A DNA stretch of 64,000 nt from Saliphagus infecundisoli (GTDB lineage: Archaea; Halobacteriota; Halobacteria; Halobacteriales; Natrialbaceae): positions 1 through 64,000 of the forward strand of contig NZ_JAIWHV010000020.1 in NCBI RefSeq assembly GCF_020177375.1, in the 5' to 3' direction. The translations under genes and the position numbers were made by a program. The notes under the pieces are model-generated. The model saw only the letters and a list, made by a program, of their open reading frames with translations. It was not told the origin of the DNA and did no database searches. Positions within the stretch are counted from its first letter, which is position 1. Each line of letters opens with the position of its first letter. Shown here piece after piece: positions 52,526-60,538 of this stretch.

Positions 52526-53143
52526 TCACCGACCGTCTTCGGACTGCTCGTCGTCGAGGGACTGCCTGAGCCAGAAGCCGAACGGCGACAGCAGGACCAA
52601 CAGCCCCATCATGACCATCCCGGCAACGCCGGTAGTCGAGGCGCTCGAGTCGGCGCTCGCCGCGTCGCCGGAGGACTCCTCGGCCGTGGCCCCCTCTCCG
52701 GCGACGATCACCGCCCCCTTCATCCCCATCGAGACGTGTGGCGTACACTTGTACGGGACGAACCCGCTCTCCTCGAACCGGTGCTCGAACGTCGCCCCCT
52801 CGGCGTCCTGGCGCTCGCTCCCGAACGCACCGTCCTCGCTCGAGACGTCGTGTGAGCCGCCGTTGCCCGACCACTCCCAGACGACCGTCGTCCCCGGCGA
52901 CACCCGCACTGCGGGTGGATCGTAGCTGAAGCCGTCGCCGGCTCCAACCGTGATCGTCACGTCCTCGGATCCGGTCATGTCGGCCACCGATCCGTCGTAG
53001 TTGGGTGCGTCAGAGAGCCAGTTGTCGATTTCGTCGTCGACGGCGCCGACAGGGACAGTCACAGTCGGTACGAAGGCTGCACTCCCAGCGACGCCGAGGA
53101 ACGTTCGTCGGCCCATCGATCCGTACTGCGTTTCGGGGCTCAT
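52526..53143 (-). CDS. halocyanin-like blue copper protein
   Basis: This 205-residue precursor has a twin-arginine signal (GRRTFLGVAGSAAFVP), a plastocyanin-like domain with Cu ligands His (GGSHDVS), Cys (VPYKCTPH), His and Met (HVSMGMKG), and a C-terminal membrane anchor (GVAGMVMMGLLVLLSPFGFWL). It would carry electrons at the outer face of the membrane. Starts at 53143, 53164 and 53116 are all possible; 53143 gives the complete signal. It precedes the multicopper oxidase, its probable electron partner. Confidence 0.9.
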   Translation of the reverse strand: MSPETQYGSMGRRTFLGVAGSAAFVPTVTVPVGAVDDEIDNWLSDAPNYDGSVADMTGSEDVTITVGAGDGFSYDPPAVRVSPGTTVVWEWSGNGGSHDVSSEDGAFGSERQDAEGATFEHRFEESGFVPYKCTPHVSMGMKGAVIVAGEGATAEESSGDAASADSSASTTGVAGMVMMGLLVLLSPFGFWLRQSLDDEQSEDGR

Positions 53144-53184
53144 ACTTGGACCTTCATCGAGCATGCACCTCCCTTGGGCGATGA

Positions 53185-53215
53185 TTCCCACTGATTGGGA
53201 ACGATATATACGGGG
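53185..53215 (-). promoter_or_regulatory. promoter and inverted repeat of the halocyanin-oxidase operon
   Basis: On the minus strand a TATATATCG element (about 53205-53215) is followed by TTCCCA-ATCAG-TGGGAA (53185-53201), a perfect 6-base inverted repeat with a 5-base spacer. It lies at the expected start of transcription, the normal place for a repressor site. The nearby HTH gene (53642) is one candidate binder. Confidence 0.4.
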
Positions 53216-53346
53216 GATTCGGTTTCCGATGGATCCACACGTTCCCTGGCTCTATCGACCGTATATACTGTCGAAATGGCTCCGTTGAATCACTAAACAG
53301 CAGCCGAATCGGTCCAGGGATCGCCGCTCCGTCGATCGGGACGGGA

Positions 53347-53640
53347 TCAGCCCGCCGTTAGCGAGTAGGCGATGAGCGAGAAGCCCGCGAGCACGAACAG
53401 CCCCTCGACGAGGACGCCGAAGGCGAGCGAGACGTCGAGCAGTTCGTAAGCGAACCCGCCGAGGGCGCCTCCGACGGTGACGAGCGCGAAGCCGGCGGCG
53501 AGCAGCCCCAGTGGCCCACTCCGGGTGCGCCGGAACGCCTTATACGCGAAGTAGGTGACGGTTCCGCCCATCACGACCATGAGCGTCTTGACGACGATCA
53601 GGCCGACGGCGACGACCTCGGGGGAGGGTTCAATGACCAT
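53347..53640 (-). CDS. DUF7521-like three-helix membrane protein
   Basis: This 97-residue protein has three hydrophobic segments (VVAVGLIVVKTLMVVMGG; LGLLAAGFALVTVGGALGGF; GVLVEGLFVLAGFSLIAYSL) and matches the small membrane proteins that haloarchaea encode next to an HTH protein. It begins one base after the stop of the HTH gene, so the two are translationally linked. Function unknown. Confidence 0.8.
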   Translation of the reverse strand: MVIEPSPEVVAVGLIVVKTLMVVMGGTVTYFAYKAFRRTRSGPLGLLAAGFALVTVGGALGGFAYELLDVSLAFGVLVEGLFVLAGFSLIAYSLTAG

Positions 53641-53641
53641 C

Positions 53642-54013
53642 TCAGGCCTCCCTGCTGACTTCCGACCACATCTCGGCGAGGCGTTCGTCAGGCGTCCGGG
53701 CCGGCCGCGAGACCGCCACCGCCAAGCGGCGGTCGTCGTCGACCGAAACCGTTACTTGCTCGAAATCGAGACGATACCGGGTGGTGTGGTGGCCGTCGGA
53801 TCTGATTTCGGTCAACTCCTCGAGAAGCGTTGCCTCGACCATCGTCTCGAGCTTCCGGTAGGTCGTCGAGAGAGGGACGTTACACGCGTCGGATATCTCG
53901 CTTGCGGTCATGGGTTCCTCCAGGTTTCGAACGATCGCCCGACAGTCGTCGTCGTAGAGCGCGGCGAGGACCTCTTCGACCGTCGAACTCTCACCGGCCG
54001 GGTCCCGGACCAT
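53642..54013 (-). CDS. winged-helix (ArsR-like) transcription regulator
   Basis: This 123-residue protein has a helix-turn-helix at about residues 15-60: LAALYDDDCRAIVRNLEEPMTASEISDACNVPLSTTYRKLETMVEATLLEE. The C-terminus (YRLDFEQVTVSVDDDRRLAVAVSRPARTPDERLAEMW) holds a beta-rich effector part. Together with the following DUF7521 gene it is a common haloarchaeal pair. It may sense membrane or metal signals (inference from the partner). Confidence 0.85.
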   Translation of the reverse strand: MVRDPAGESSTVEEVLAALYDDDCRAIVRNLEEPMTASEISDACNVPLSTTYRKLETMVEATLLEELTEIRSDGHHTTRYRLDFEQVTVSVDDDRRLAVAVSRPARTPDERLAEMWSEVSREA

Positions 54014-54201
54014 CTATCGGCCGTTTCGGACGCGCCGTTATAACTGGTGTGGCCTCGACTAGCGTCGCCGGTCGCCGGGGCCGCCTCGGGGCCATGGCTA
54101 TCGGACGGGATTCACACCAGTCCCGTTTCGACGTCATAAGGCTACCGAGCAAGAAATACCGCCCGAGAGTATAGTTCATCAGACCACAACATAGTTCAAA
54201 C

Positions 54202-54371
54202 GGCACTGTCTAGTTGCGGGCGTTTGAGAGGTGAGCAGGTCGGAGTAAGTGGTGGTCGTGACACTCGCAGACCTGCTCAGAGACGGCGTAGACGTGAATC
54301 GTAATGATGTTTCGGAGAACGAGTTTACCCCGACACCCGTCAGGGCGTTCGGGGTGGTCTGCTTTCGATGA
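54202..54371 (+). pseudogene. IS6-family transposase remnant (ISH15-like), N-terminal fragment
   Basis: The start GGCACTGTCTAGTT resembles the terminal inverted repeat of haloarchaeal IS6 elements. The frame at 54258-54371 reads LADLLRDGVDVN then ENEFTPTPVRAFGV, which matches the N-terminus of IS6-family transposases (xATPTPVRAFGVRLHSMG). It breaks off at a stop after 37 codons, and the initiator is GTG. No DDE catalytic part remains. The sequence up to about 54500 is probably the rest of the decayed element. The matching right end repeat is not clear. Confidence 0.7.
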
Positions 54372-54517
54372 AATCGGACGAATTTCCGCTGAGATCTCAT
54401 CGTGAGCCCGACAGCAAAGACCGTCACGACCTGAAGAAGGAACTGACGCCAGTTCGTGGGGATCCCCCGAGTATACGTATCGTCCGTCAATAGACGAGTC
54501 ACTGGACGTTCTCGAAT

Positions 54518-54718
54518 CTACGCCAAATCGACGTCGCCGCTCGCGTGAGCGGTCACGTCGTACCCTCGATATCGGAACGTCACCCGTTCCGGGCGAGACG
54601 GGTCTCCATCACCGGTCGGCGCGAACAGGTCGTCTAACGCCTCGGGATTCACGGCTTCATAGAGCGGCGGCTCGAGCTCGGCCGGCTCGCGGTCGGCGAT
54701 CGCCTCGAGCACGCGCAT
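54518..54718 (-). CDS. HalOD1-domain small protein
   Basis: This 66-residue protein matches the HalOD1 (haloarchaeal output) domain: EAIADREPAELEPPLYEAVNPEALDDLF then RVTFRYRGYDVTAHASGDV. The domain is found at the ends of signalling proteins and alone. It has no HTH. An in-frame stop precedes the ATG at 54718, so this start is the earliest possible. It adjoins IS6 debris and may be a fragment of a longer gene. Confidence 0.7.
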   Translation of the reverse strand: MRVLEAIADREPAELEPPLYEAVNPEALDDLFAPTGDGDPSRPERVTFRYRGYDVTAHASGDVDLA

Positions 54719-54771
54719 GCTCGGTGGTTTCGAATCGGACCCGGATCATGTTCCCAGCCCTGACTCTCTCA

Positions 54772-55383
54772 TTATACTAATAACTGAACGTCAGAGTCGG
54801 CCATGTGGTTGAGCGCGGTCGCTGCACCAACTCCTGTCGTGACGCCGTCGTAGAAGTCCTCCTCGTCGTAGTCCATCAGCTCGATCGTCATCTGGCAGGC
54901 CTGGAGGTCGACCCCGCTCTCGATCGAGAGGTCGATCAGCTCCTCGATCGTCGCAGTCCCGTTGTCGTCGATCCGCCGCTGCATCATCCTCGTGGCCACC
55001 GTATCCATCCCGGGAAGCGCGGCGAGCGCGTTCGGGACCGGCATGTTCGGATTGCCGACGGCGCTCAGCTTGAGCTCTTTCGACTTCTCCTCGTGGAGGA
55101 TGTCGAGCCCCCAGAACGTGTGGAAGACGACGACCTCCCAGCCGAAGGCGGCCGCCGTACTCGCGAGGATCAGCGGCGGGTACGCCATATCGAACGTCCC
55201 TTGGGTGGCGACGATCGTCAGCTTCTTCTCATCATCGCCCGCATCCGACTCCGCGAGCGACGCTTCCAGCACCTCGACGCGCTCACGGAGCGCCCGTAAC
55301 TCCTCGGCGTCAATCTCGTCCTCGGATTCGGCGGCTGGTGCGTCGACGTTGTCAGCCGATGTCGGTGGTTCGTCCGTGCTCAT
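54772..55383 (-). CDS. DsrE/DsrF/DrsH-like sulfur carrier family protein
   Basis: This 203-residue protein has an acidic N-terminus and short coiled coil (EELRALRERVEVLEASLAES, about 29-48), then a DsrE-like fold: KLTIVATQGTFDMAYPPLILASTAAAFGWEVVVFHTFWGLDIL, and SIESGVDLQACQMTIELM with a conserved cysteine (about 166), the sulfur-carrying residue in DrsE/TusD-type proteins. It overlaps the preceding TusA-like gene by four bases, so they are co-translated. Together they fit persulfide trafficking. Confidence 0.88.
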   Translation of the reverse strand: MSTDEPPTSADNVDAPAAESEDEIDAEELRALRERVEVLEASLAESDAGDDEKKLTIVATQGTFDMAYPPLILASTAAAFGWEVVVFHTFWGLDILHEEKSKELKLSAVGNPNMPVPNALAALPGMDTVATRMMQRRIDDNGTATIEELIDLSIESGVDLQACQMTIELMDYDEEDFYDGVTTGVGAATALNHMADSDVQLLV

Positions 55384-55628
55384 TCTTCCGTTTTCTTCAC
55401 GTAGTGGGTGTAGAGGTCGTCGTCCTCGACCTGTTCGAGGAGTTCGACGCCGGCGGTGCCGTCGGCCCATCCTCGAACATCGCTCATGCTGCCCGAATCC
55501 GTCGCGACGACCTCGAGAACGTCGCCGGCCTCGAGGTCGTCGATCGCCTGCTTGGTCTTCACGATCGGCATCGGGCAGGATTGGCCTTTCACATCGAGCG
55601 TCTCGGTGATCCGGTGATCCGAACTCAT
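55380..55628 (-). CDS. TusA-family sulfur carrier
   Basis: This 82-residue protein opens with DVKGQSCPMPIVKTKQAI, the Cys18-Pro-x-Pro signature of TusA/SirA proteins, which carry a persulfide on that cysteine. The rest of the fold (LEVVATDSGSMSDVRGWADG, VEDDDLYTHYVKKTEE) agrees with family length. It is the first gene of a two-gene operon with the DsrE-like protein. An ATTGTGCAAT palindrome lies upstream at 55695. Confidence 0.92.
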   Translation of the reverse strand: MSSDHRITETLDVKGQSCPMPIVKTKQAIDDLEAGDVLEVVATDSGSMSDVRGWADGTAGVELLEQVEDDDLYTHYVKKTEE

Positions 55629-55694
55629 TGTTTACTGTGCCCCGTATTGGAGCTACCACACAATATCATGGCCTCACGTAAAAGGCCTACGGTT

Positions 55695-55704
55695 ATTGTG
55701 CAAT
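55695..55704. promoter_or_regulatory. sulfur regulon operator candidate (site A)
   Basis: ATTGTGCAAT is a perfect 10-base palindrome, followed by CTACACACA. The same arrangement, ATTGCGCAAT then ATTCACACA, occurs at 61770 before the HTH gene; 15 of 19 bases match. It lies between the divergent tusA and rhodanese-metallo-beta-lactamase genes, about 67 bases upstream of tusA and 167 upstream of the other. The likely tusA promoter (CCTTTTACG on the minus strand at about 55676-55684) is just downstream. Confidence 0.5.
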
Positions 55705-55870
55705 CTACACACAGAGGGAGTTAATCCATGTTCCGGTGAACTCGGTATAGTCCGCGTATATGGACGCAATAGCCATCTATATTGACTACTGGACGATCCT
55801 ATATTGTGCTTTTAGGGGAATACTACGCAAACTCTTAAGTGCGAGCAGTCGGTACTGGGACGTGTACAAC

Positions 55871-57064
55871 ATGGACGACATGGATCTTCCAATGCCGGAC
55901 GTGGAGGTCGAATCGATCAGTCCAAACGAGTTGAAGGGCCAGATAGACGCGGGCGAGAACGTGACGCTCCTCGATACCCGCATGGAATCGGAGTACGACG
56001 AGTGGAAGATCGACGGTGAGACCGTCGAGTCGGTCAACATCCCGTACTTCGAGTTCCTGGACAGCGAAATCGACGAGGACGTTCTTGTGCGGATTCCCGA
56101 CGACCGAGAACTCACGATTCTCTGTGCAAAAGGGGGGTCGAGCGAATACGTCGCCGCGACGCTGACAGAGCGCGGCTACGACGTCGATCACCTCGAGGAC
56201 GGAATGAACGGCTGGGCACGCATTTACGAGCGTGTCGAAGTCGCACGCTACGACGGGAGCGGGATGCTCTACCAGTACCAGCGCCCTTCCAGTGGCTGTC
56301 TCGGTTACCTGCTCGTTGACGGCAGTGAGGCGGCCGTGATCGATCCGCTGGGCGCGTTCACTGATCGGTATCTCGAGGACGCTGGGGAACTGGGTGCCGA
56401 ACTGAAATACGCGTTCGACACACACGTCCACGCGGACCACATCTCCGGCATCCGCGATCTCGGTGCGGAAGGCGTTGAAGGGGTTATCCCCGAGGCGACG
56501 GTCGACCGCGGCCTCACGTATGCGGACGAGATGAGCCTCGCAGTGGACGGCGACGAGTTCGTCGTCGGCGACGCCACGGTCGAGACCGTCTCGACGCCCG
56601 GGCACACCTCGGGGATGACCTCCTACCTGCTCGACGACTCCCTGCTCGCGACGGGCGACACGCTGTTCCTCGAGAGCGTCGCCCGCCCCGACTTGGAGGG
56701 GGGCGACGAGGGTACCGGAGACGCGGCGCGCAAGCTCTACGAGTCGCTCCAGGAGCGCGTGCTGGCCCTGCCCGACGACACGCTCGTCGGCGGCGCTCAT
56801 TTCGGCGACTCTGCCGAACCTGCCGACGACGGCACCTACACGGCACCGATCGGCCGGCTCGAGGCGGAGATGGACGCGCTGTCGATGGACGAAGACGCGT
56901 TCGTCGAGTTGATCCTCTCGGACATGCCGCCCCGTCCGGCCAACTACGAGGAGATCATCGCCACGAATCTCGGCCGCCAAGAGACCGACGACGCGGAGGC
57001 GTTCGAACTCGAGCTCGGCCCCAACAACTGCGCGGCCAGCCAGGACTCGCTGGCGGGTGACTGA
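55871..57064 (+). CDS. rhodanese-metallo-beta-lactamase fusion (persulfide dioxygenase-like), first copy
   Basis: This 397-residue protein joins an N-terminal rhodanese domain to a C-terminal ETHE1/persulfide dioxygenase-like metallo-beta-lactamase domain, in reverse of the usual bacterial order. The rhodanese loop is ILCAKGGSSEY with catalytic Cys. The metal site is THVHADHISG (about 178-187), STPGHTSG and TGDTLF. The C-terminus ends ELGPNNCAASQ. The enzyme probably oxidizes glutathione-free or protein persulfides to sulfite, or moves the sulfane sulfur. The ATG at 55871 was chosen over one at 55760. It heads an operon to 59250. Confidence 0.88.
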   Translation: MDDMDLPMPDVEVESISPNELKGQIDAGENVTLLDTRMESEYDEWKIDGETVESVNIPYFEFLDSEIDEDVLVRIPDDRELTILCAKGGSSEYVAATLTERGYDVDHLEDGMNGWARIYERVEVARYDGSGMLYQYQRPSSGCLGYLLVDGSEAAVIDPLGAFTDRYLEDAGELGAELKYAFDTHVHADHISGIRDLGAEGVEGVIPEATVDRGLTYADEMSLAVDGDEFVVGDATVETVSTPGHTSGMTSYLLDDSLLATGDTLFLESVARPDLEGGDEGTGDAARKLYESLQERVLALPDDTLVGGAHFGDSAEPADDGTYTAPIGRLEAEMDALSMDEDAFVELILSDMPPRPANYEEIIATNLGRQETDDAEAFELELGPNNCAASQDSLAGD

Positions 57065-57069
57065 TCATC

Positions 57070-57573
57070 GTGCTCGAGATCACACTGCACGCCGAACTCC
57101 TCCAGGCGGTGCCCGCCGAGGCGTTTCCGAACGGGATCTCCCGGTACGCGATCGGGGGGTTGCTCGTCGGGCTCGGCGTGGTTGCCATCTACCTCGGGAC
57201 GGGGATCGCCGCGGGCGCGAGCACGTTCCTCGAGTCGACGCTCTCCTACGTCTCCGACCAGTCCCGGTTCCAGCGATACCTCGGCTCGCGGGACTGGCGG
57301 GTCGTCTTTACACTGGGGATCGTCCTCGGCGGGGCGATCTATGCGGTGGTCTGGCAGGGCGGAGCGTGGACGACCGAGGTCCAGCCCTGGCGGCTGCTCG
57401 TCGGCGGCGTCCTCGTCGGGATCGGCACGCGGGTCGGCAAGGGCTGTACGTCGGGTCACGGCGTCTGTGGCGTCGGCTCGGCCTCGAGGACGTCGATCGT
57501 CGGCGTACTCACGTTCCTCTCGGTCGCGATCGTCACTGCACAATTCGTCCAGATCGCGGGGGTGAGTCCATAA
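57070..57573 (+). CDS. YeeE/YedE transporter, N-terminal half protein
   Basis: This 167-residue membrane protein has four hydrophobic segments. GKGCTSGHGVCGVGS (about 131-145) is the signature of YeeE/YedE, which in bacteria takes up thiosulfate and whose cysteines are needed. It starts with GTG five bases after the previous stop and is followed directly by a second half-size protein with the partner motif. Two such proteins together would correspond to one full YeeE, a pattern also seen as PmpA/PmpB. Confidence 0.87.
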   Translation: MLEITLHAELLQAVPAEAFPNGISRYAIGGLLVGLGVVAIYLGTGIAAGASTFLESTLSYVSDQSRFQRYLGSRDWRVVFTLGIVLGGAIYAVVWQGGAWTTEVQPWRLLVGGVLVGIGTRVGKGCTSGHGVCGVGSASRTSIVGVLTFLSVAIVTAQFVQIAGVSP

Positions 57574-57574
57574 C

Positions 57575-58036
57575 ATGAGTAGCAATCGTCATCCCCTGTT
57601 CATGCCGCTGATCCTCGTCGGCGGCCTGATCTTCGGATTCGGATTGGCCTACAGTCATATGGCCCGCCCGGAGGTCGTCTTGGACTTCCTCCAGTTCGAG
57701 GACTTCGGGCTAGTATTCGTCATGTTCGGCGCGGCGATCGTCTCGGCCATTGCCTTCGCCGTCTTGCCCCGGATCCGGGATCGCGCACCGCTGACGGGCG
57801 ACGTCTACGGTCGGCGACTGAAGTCGTTCGATCGAAACGTCCTGATCGGCGGCGGGATCTTCGGCGTTGGCTGGGGCCTCTCGGGGATCTGCCCCGGCGC
57901 GGCCTACGCCAGCGTCGGGATCGGGAACGTCACCATCCTCTGGGCGATCAGTGGCATGTTCGCCGGTGCCTACCTCCAGGGCTGGTGGCGCAGCAGGCAC
58001 ACCGCAGCCGACATCGGCTCGACGGGTGCCGATTAA
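57575..58036 (+). CDS. YeeE/YedE transporter, C-terminal half protein
   Basis: This 153-residue membrane protein has four hydrophobic segments and the second cysteine motif of the family, LSGICPGAAYASV (about 108-120). It starts one base after the stop of the first half. The two probably assemble side by side to import thiosulfate or another small sulfur compound. It is followed 41 bases later by a permease gene. Confidence 0.87.
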   Translation: MSSNRHPLFMPLILVGGLIFGFGLAYSHMARPEVVLDFLQFEDFGLVFVMFGAAIVSAIAFAVLPRIRDRAPLTGDVYGRRLKSFDRNVLIGGGIFGVGWGLSGICPGAAYASVGIGNVTILWAISGMFAGAYLQGWWRSRHTAADIGSTGAD

Positions 58037-58077
58037 CGCACCCTGAATTTCGAGAACGTCACTACAGCTTCCCATTC

Positions 58078-59250
58078 ATGGACCCCGCAACGATACTGCT
58101 GTTCATCGCCGCGGCCATCGCGAGCCTGTTCATGGCCTGGGTGATCGGCGCCGGCTCGAGCGGCGCGACCCCGTTCGCGCCGGCGGTCGGCGCGAACGCC
58201 ATCTCGACGATGCGTGCGGCGTTTCTCGTCGGGATCCTCGGCTTCGCCGGCGCGGTGGCCCAGGGCGGAAGCGTCTCCGAGGCCGTCGGCACCGGGCTCG
58301 TCGAGGGCGTCACGCTCCCCACCATCGGCGTCATCGTCGTCTTGCTGATCGGGAGCGGGCTGATGACGATCGGGATCTACACGGGCTACCCGATCGCGAC
58401 CGCGTTCACGGTGACCGGTTCGGTCGTCGGCGTTGGGTTCGCACTGGGTGGCGATCCTGCCTGGGGGAAGTACGCCGAAATTGGCGCAGTCTGGATACTG
58501 ACGCCGTTCGTGGGCGGCGGCATCGCCTACGGGCTCGCCAGCATCCTCCCGCGACCCGGCGTCCCCGAGGACGTCAGCGTTCCGCTCCTTGCTGGGATCG
58601 TCGGCATAGTGGTCGCGAACCTCGAGTTCTCGTTTCTCTCGTCGGTCGGTGGAACGGTCGCTACCGCCGCGGCCACGCTGGTTCCCGTCGGCGGCACCGC
58701 CGTCACAGCTGCACTCTCGCTCGGCGTCGGCGTCATCGTTGGGGCCGTCGTTCGCTGGGACGTCGGTCGCGATCAGACCGGCGGTTTGCGCCGGTTCCTG
58801 CTCTCGCTTGGCGCCCTCGTGGCGTTCTCGGCGGGCGCGAGTCAGGTCGGACTGGCCGTCGGACCACTGTTCCCGCTCCTCGAGGAGGTGCCGACGGTGT
58901 CGCCGATCGTAGTGTTGCTCGGCGGTGGCGTCGGGATCCTCGTCGGCTCCTGGACGAGTGCACCCCGAATGATCAAGTCGATCTCCCGGGAGTACGCGTC
59001 GCTGGGACCGCGCCGATCGATCTCGACGCTCGTTCCCTCGTTTCTCATCGCACAGACCGCAGTCCTGCTGGGCGTGCCGGTCTCGTTCAACGAGATCATC
59101 GTGAGCGCAATCATCGGAAGCGGGCTCGCGGTCACTGGCGGGGACGGCGTGAGCCCCCGGAAGCTGGGACTTACCGTCGCCGCCTGGATCGGTTCGCTCG
59201 TCCTCGCGTTCGGCCTCGGCTACGGGTCGATGTCCCTCCTGAACGCGTGA
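58078..59250 (+). CDS. PiT-family-like permease (CysP-like; possible sulfur oxyanion transporter)
   Basis: This 390-residue membrane protein has about ten hydrophobic segments. WVIGAGSSGATPFAPAVGANAIST resembles the GANDVAN region of PiT phosphate transporters, and the repeated half has VSAIIGSGLAVTGGDGVSP. In Bacillus a member of this family (CysP) carries sulfate. Its place at the end of a sulfur operon suggests sulfate or thiosulfate here (inference). The true PiT phosphate motif GANDVAN is not exact. Confidence 0.82.
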   Translation: MDPATILLFIAAAIASLFMAWVIGAGSSGATPFAPAVGANAISTMRAAFLVGILGFAGAVAQGGSVSEAVGTGLVEGVTLPTIGVIVVLLIGSGLMTIGIYTGYPIATAFTVTGSVVGVGFALGGDPAWGKYAEIGAVWILTPFVGGGIAYGLASILPRPGVPEDVSVPLLAGIVGIVVANLEFSFLSSVGGTVATAAATLVPVGGTAVTAALSLGVGVIVGAVVRWDVGRDQTGGLRRFLLSLGALVAFSAGASQVGLAVGPLFPLLEEVPTVSPIVVLLGGGVGILVGSWTSAPRMIKSISREYASLGPRRSISTLVPSFLIAQTAVLLGVPVSFNEIIVSAIIGSGLAVTGGDGVSPRKLGLTVAAWIGSLVLAFGLGYGSMSLLNA

Positions 59251-59347
59251 CGATCACCGACGGGATCGGTCCCGCGTGGGCGGATCCGGTCGAACGCCGC
59301 TCGCGGACGCCGGCGGCCCATCCGCTCGGTTCGATGAAGCGCCGTCC

Positions 59348-60217
59348 TCAGCGTTCCGGCGGAACGAGCATGACGTTCCCGTTCGCCCGGGCGACGACGT
59401 CTTCGGCGCTGCCGAGCAACGGCCGGCGGAGTCGGCTGTGGCTACGCGAGCCGACGAGAATCGTCGTCTGATCGTACTCCACCTCTGGGGCGAGAATCTC
59501 GTCGGCCGGATCGCCACTACGAATTTCGGTTCGCGTCTCGATCCCCCACTTCTCGAGTCGGGCCGAAAGCTCCACGAGTCACGCGCCAGGATCGGTGCCG
59601 TCCGATAGCGATGGTTTTTTTACGTCTCGACGTGGACCAGCGTCGCCTCCCGGGTCGCGTGACGGAGATACGAGAACGCCTCGAACGCCTGCTCGGCGTT
59701 CTCCGAGAAGTCGGTCGCGTAGAGCATCCGCTGGAACAGGTGTTCTCGGCGCACGTCCGGATCGTCCGCTCCACGTTCGATCCGGTTGACGAGCAGCGAC
59801 ACGACCGTCGTACACGCGAGGTTCCGCGCGGTCGAACCGATAACGCGGTTCTCGAGGGAACTCTGCCCGCGCGAACCGACGACCGTCAAGTTGGCTCCGA
59901 CCGCCTCCGCGACTCCGTTGATTCGTCGATGGGGCGTGCCGCGGGCGACGTGCGCTTCGACGTCAAAGCCGGTACCTTCGATGATGCGACGGTAGCGTGC
60001 CAGCGCCCGTTCGCGCCGGTCCTCGAAGTCCATCCCGGGCATGCCCGCGTGGACGTTCTGACGGAACCACGGTCACGAGGTGGATCTCCTCGACGCCGAT
60101 TCGTCCGAGACACTCGAGGCAGATCTCGCTCTCGATCGTCGCCTCGCTGGCGGCGGAGAGGTCGGTCGCGCGGATCGCGTTTATACTCGTAGGTGTCGAT
60201 TGTGTGGTATTGTTCAT
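59348..60217 (-). pseudogene. tandem universal stress protein, frame-shifted
   Basis: Three frames are needed to follow one Usp protein. The start (MNNTTQSTPTSINAIRATDL, about 60217) reads to IHLVTVV, then a shift near 60065 leads into the long segment with FEDRRERALARYRRIIEG, VVGSRGQSSLENRVIGSTARNLA and QRMLYATDFSENAEQAFEAFSYL. It ends at a stop next to a run of seven T (about 59615-59621). After another shift and an in-frame stop comes the second domain's ending ELSARLEKWGIETRTEI, then VGSRSHSRLRRPLLGSAEDVVAR to 59348. At least two shifts and a stop make it non-functional unless these are sequencing errors. It lies between the two sulfur operons. Confidence 0.75.
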
Positions 60218-60231
60218 ATAGGACAATACCC
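60207..60231. promoter_or_regulatory. inverted repeat over the Usp pseudogene start (site C)
   Basis: GGTATTGT and ACAATACC form a perfect 8-base inverted repeat with a 9-base spacer that contains the ATG. The half-site ATTGT recurs in the palindromes at 55695 and 61770. A binding protein here would block translation or transcription of the gene. Confidence 0.35.
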
Positions 60232-60538
60232 TTCCAGACTATTCACCGTACAGACCTCGTTCGATCGTGATGACATCCCTATCGGTCACCGGTCAGAGGT
60301 AACGGGTTCGATCTCATCGAGCGATAGTCCCGTTCTCCGCGCCCGAGTGAGGGTGACCGGAATCGTCCGCCCCCTCATATCTACATAACGTATCAAAATA
60401 TCCCTGTTGGATAGCCGTAAGATAGATTGCAGTAATATTGTATAATAATCCCAAAAGCGTTAAACCAGATCTCCGGCTAGATGATAGTGGGTAGAAATCC
60501 ATGATATGCACACAACCCCCTGGCGGAGGGGTATCCCA
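60232..60538. other. 307-base control region upstream of DUF7512-TauE
   Basis: This region is A+T-rich between about 60380 and 60470, with ATATTGTATAATAATC around 60433-60450 and AAAAGCGTTAAACC near 60453. Either may hold the TATA box of the DUF7512 gene. A 13-codon frame (60501-60542) overlaps the DUF7512 start by ATGA, and the GGAGGGG at 60525-60531 is seven bases before that ATG. No tRNA or other RNA gene was identified. Confidence 0.4.

Noticed and set aside
54179-54502. 107-codon minus-strand frame
   Set aside because: It overlaps the IS6 remnant on the other strand, has no recognised similarity and looks like the reverse of transposon DNA.
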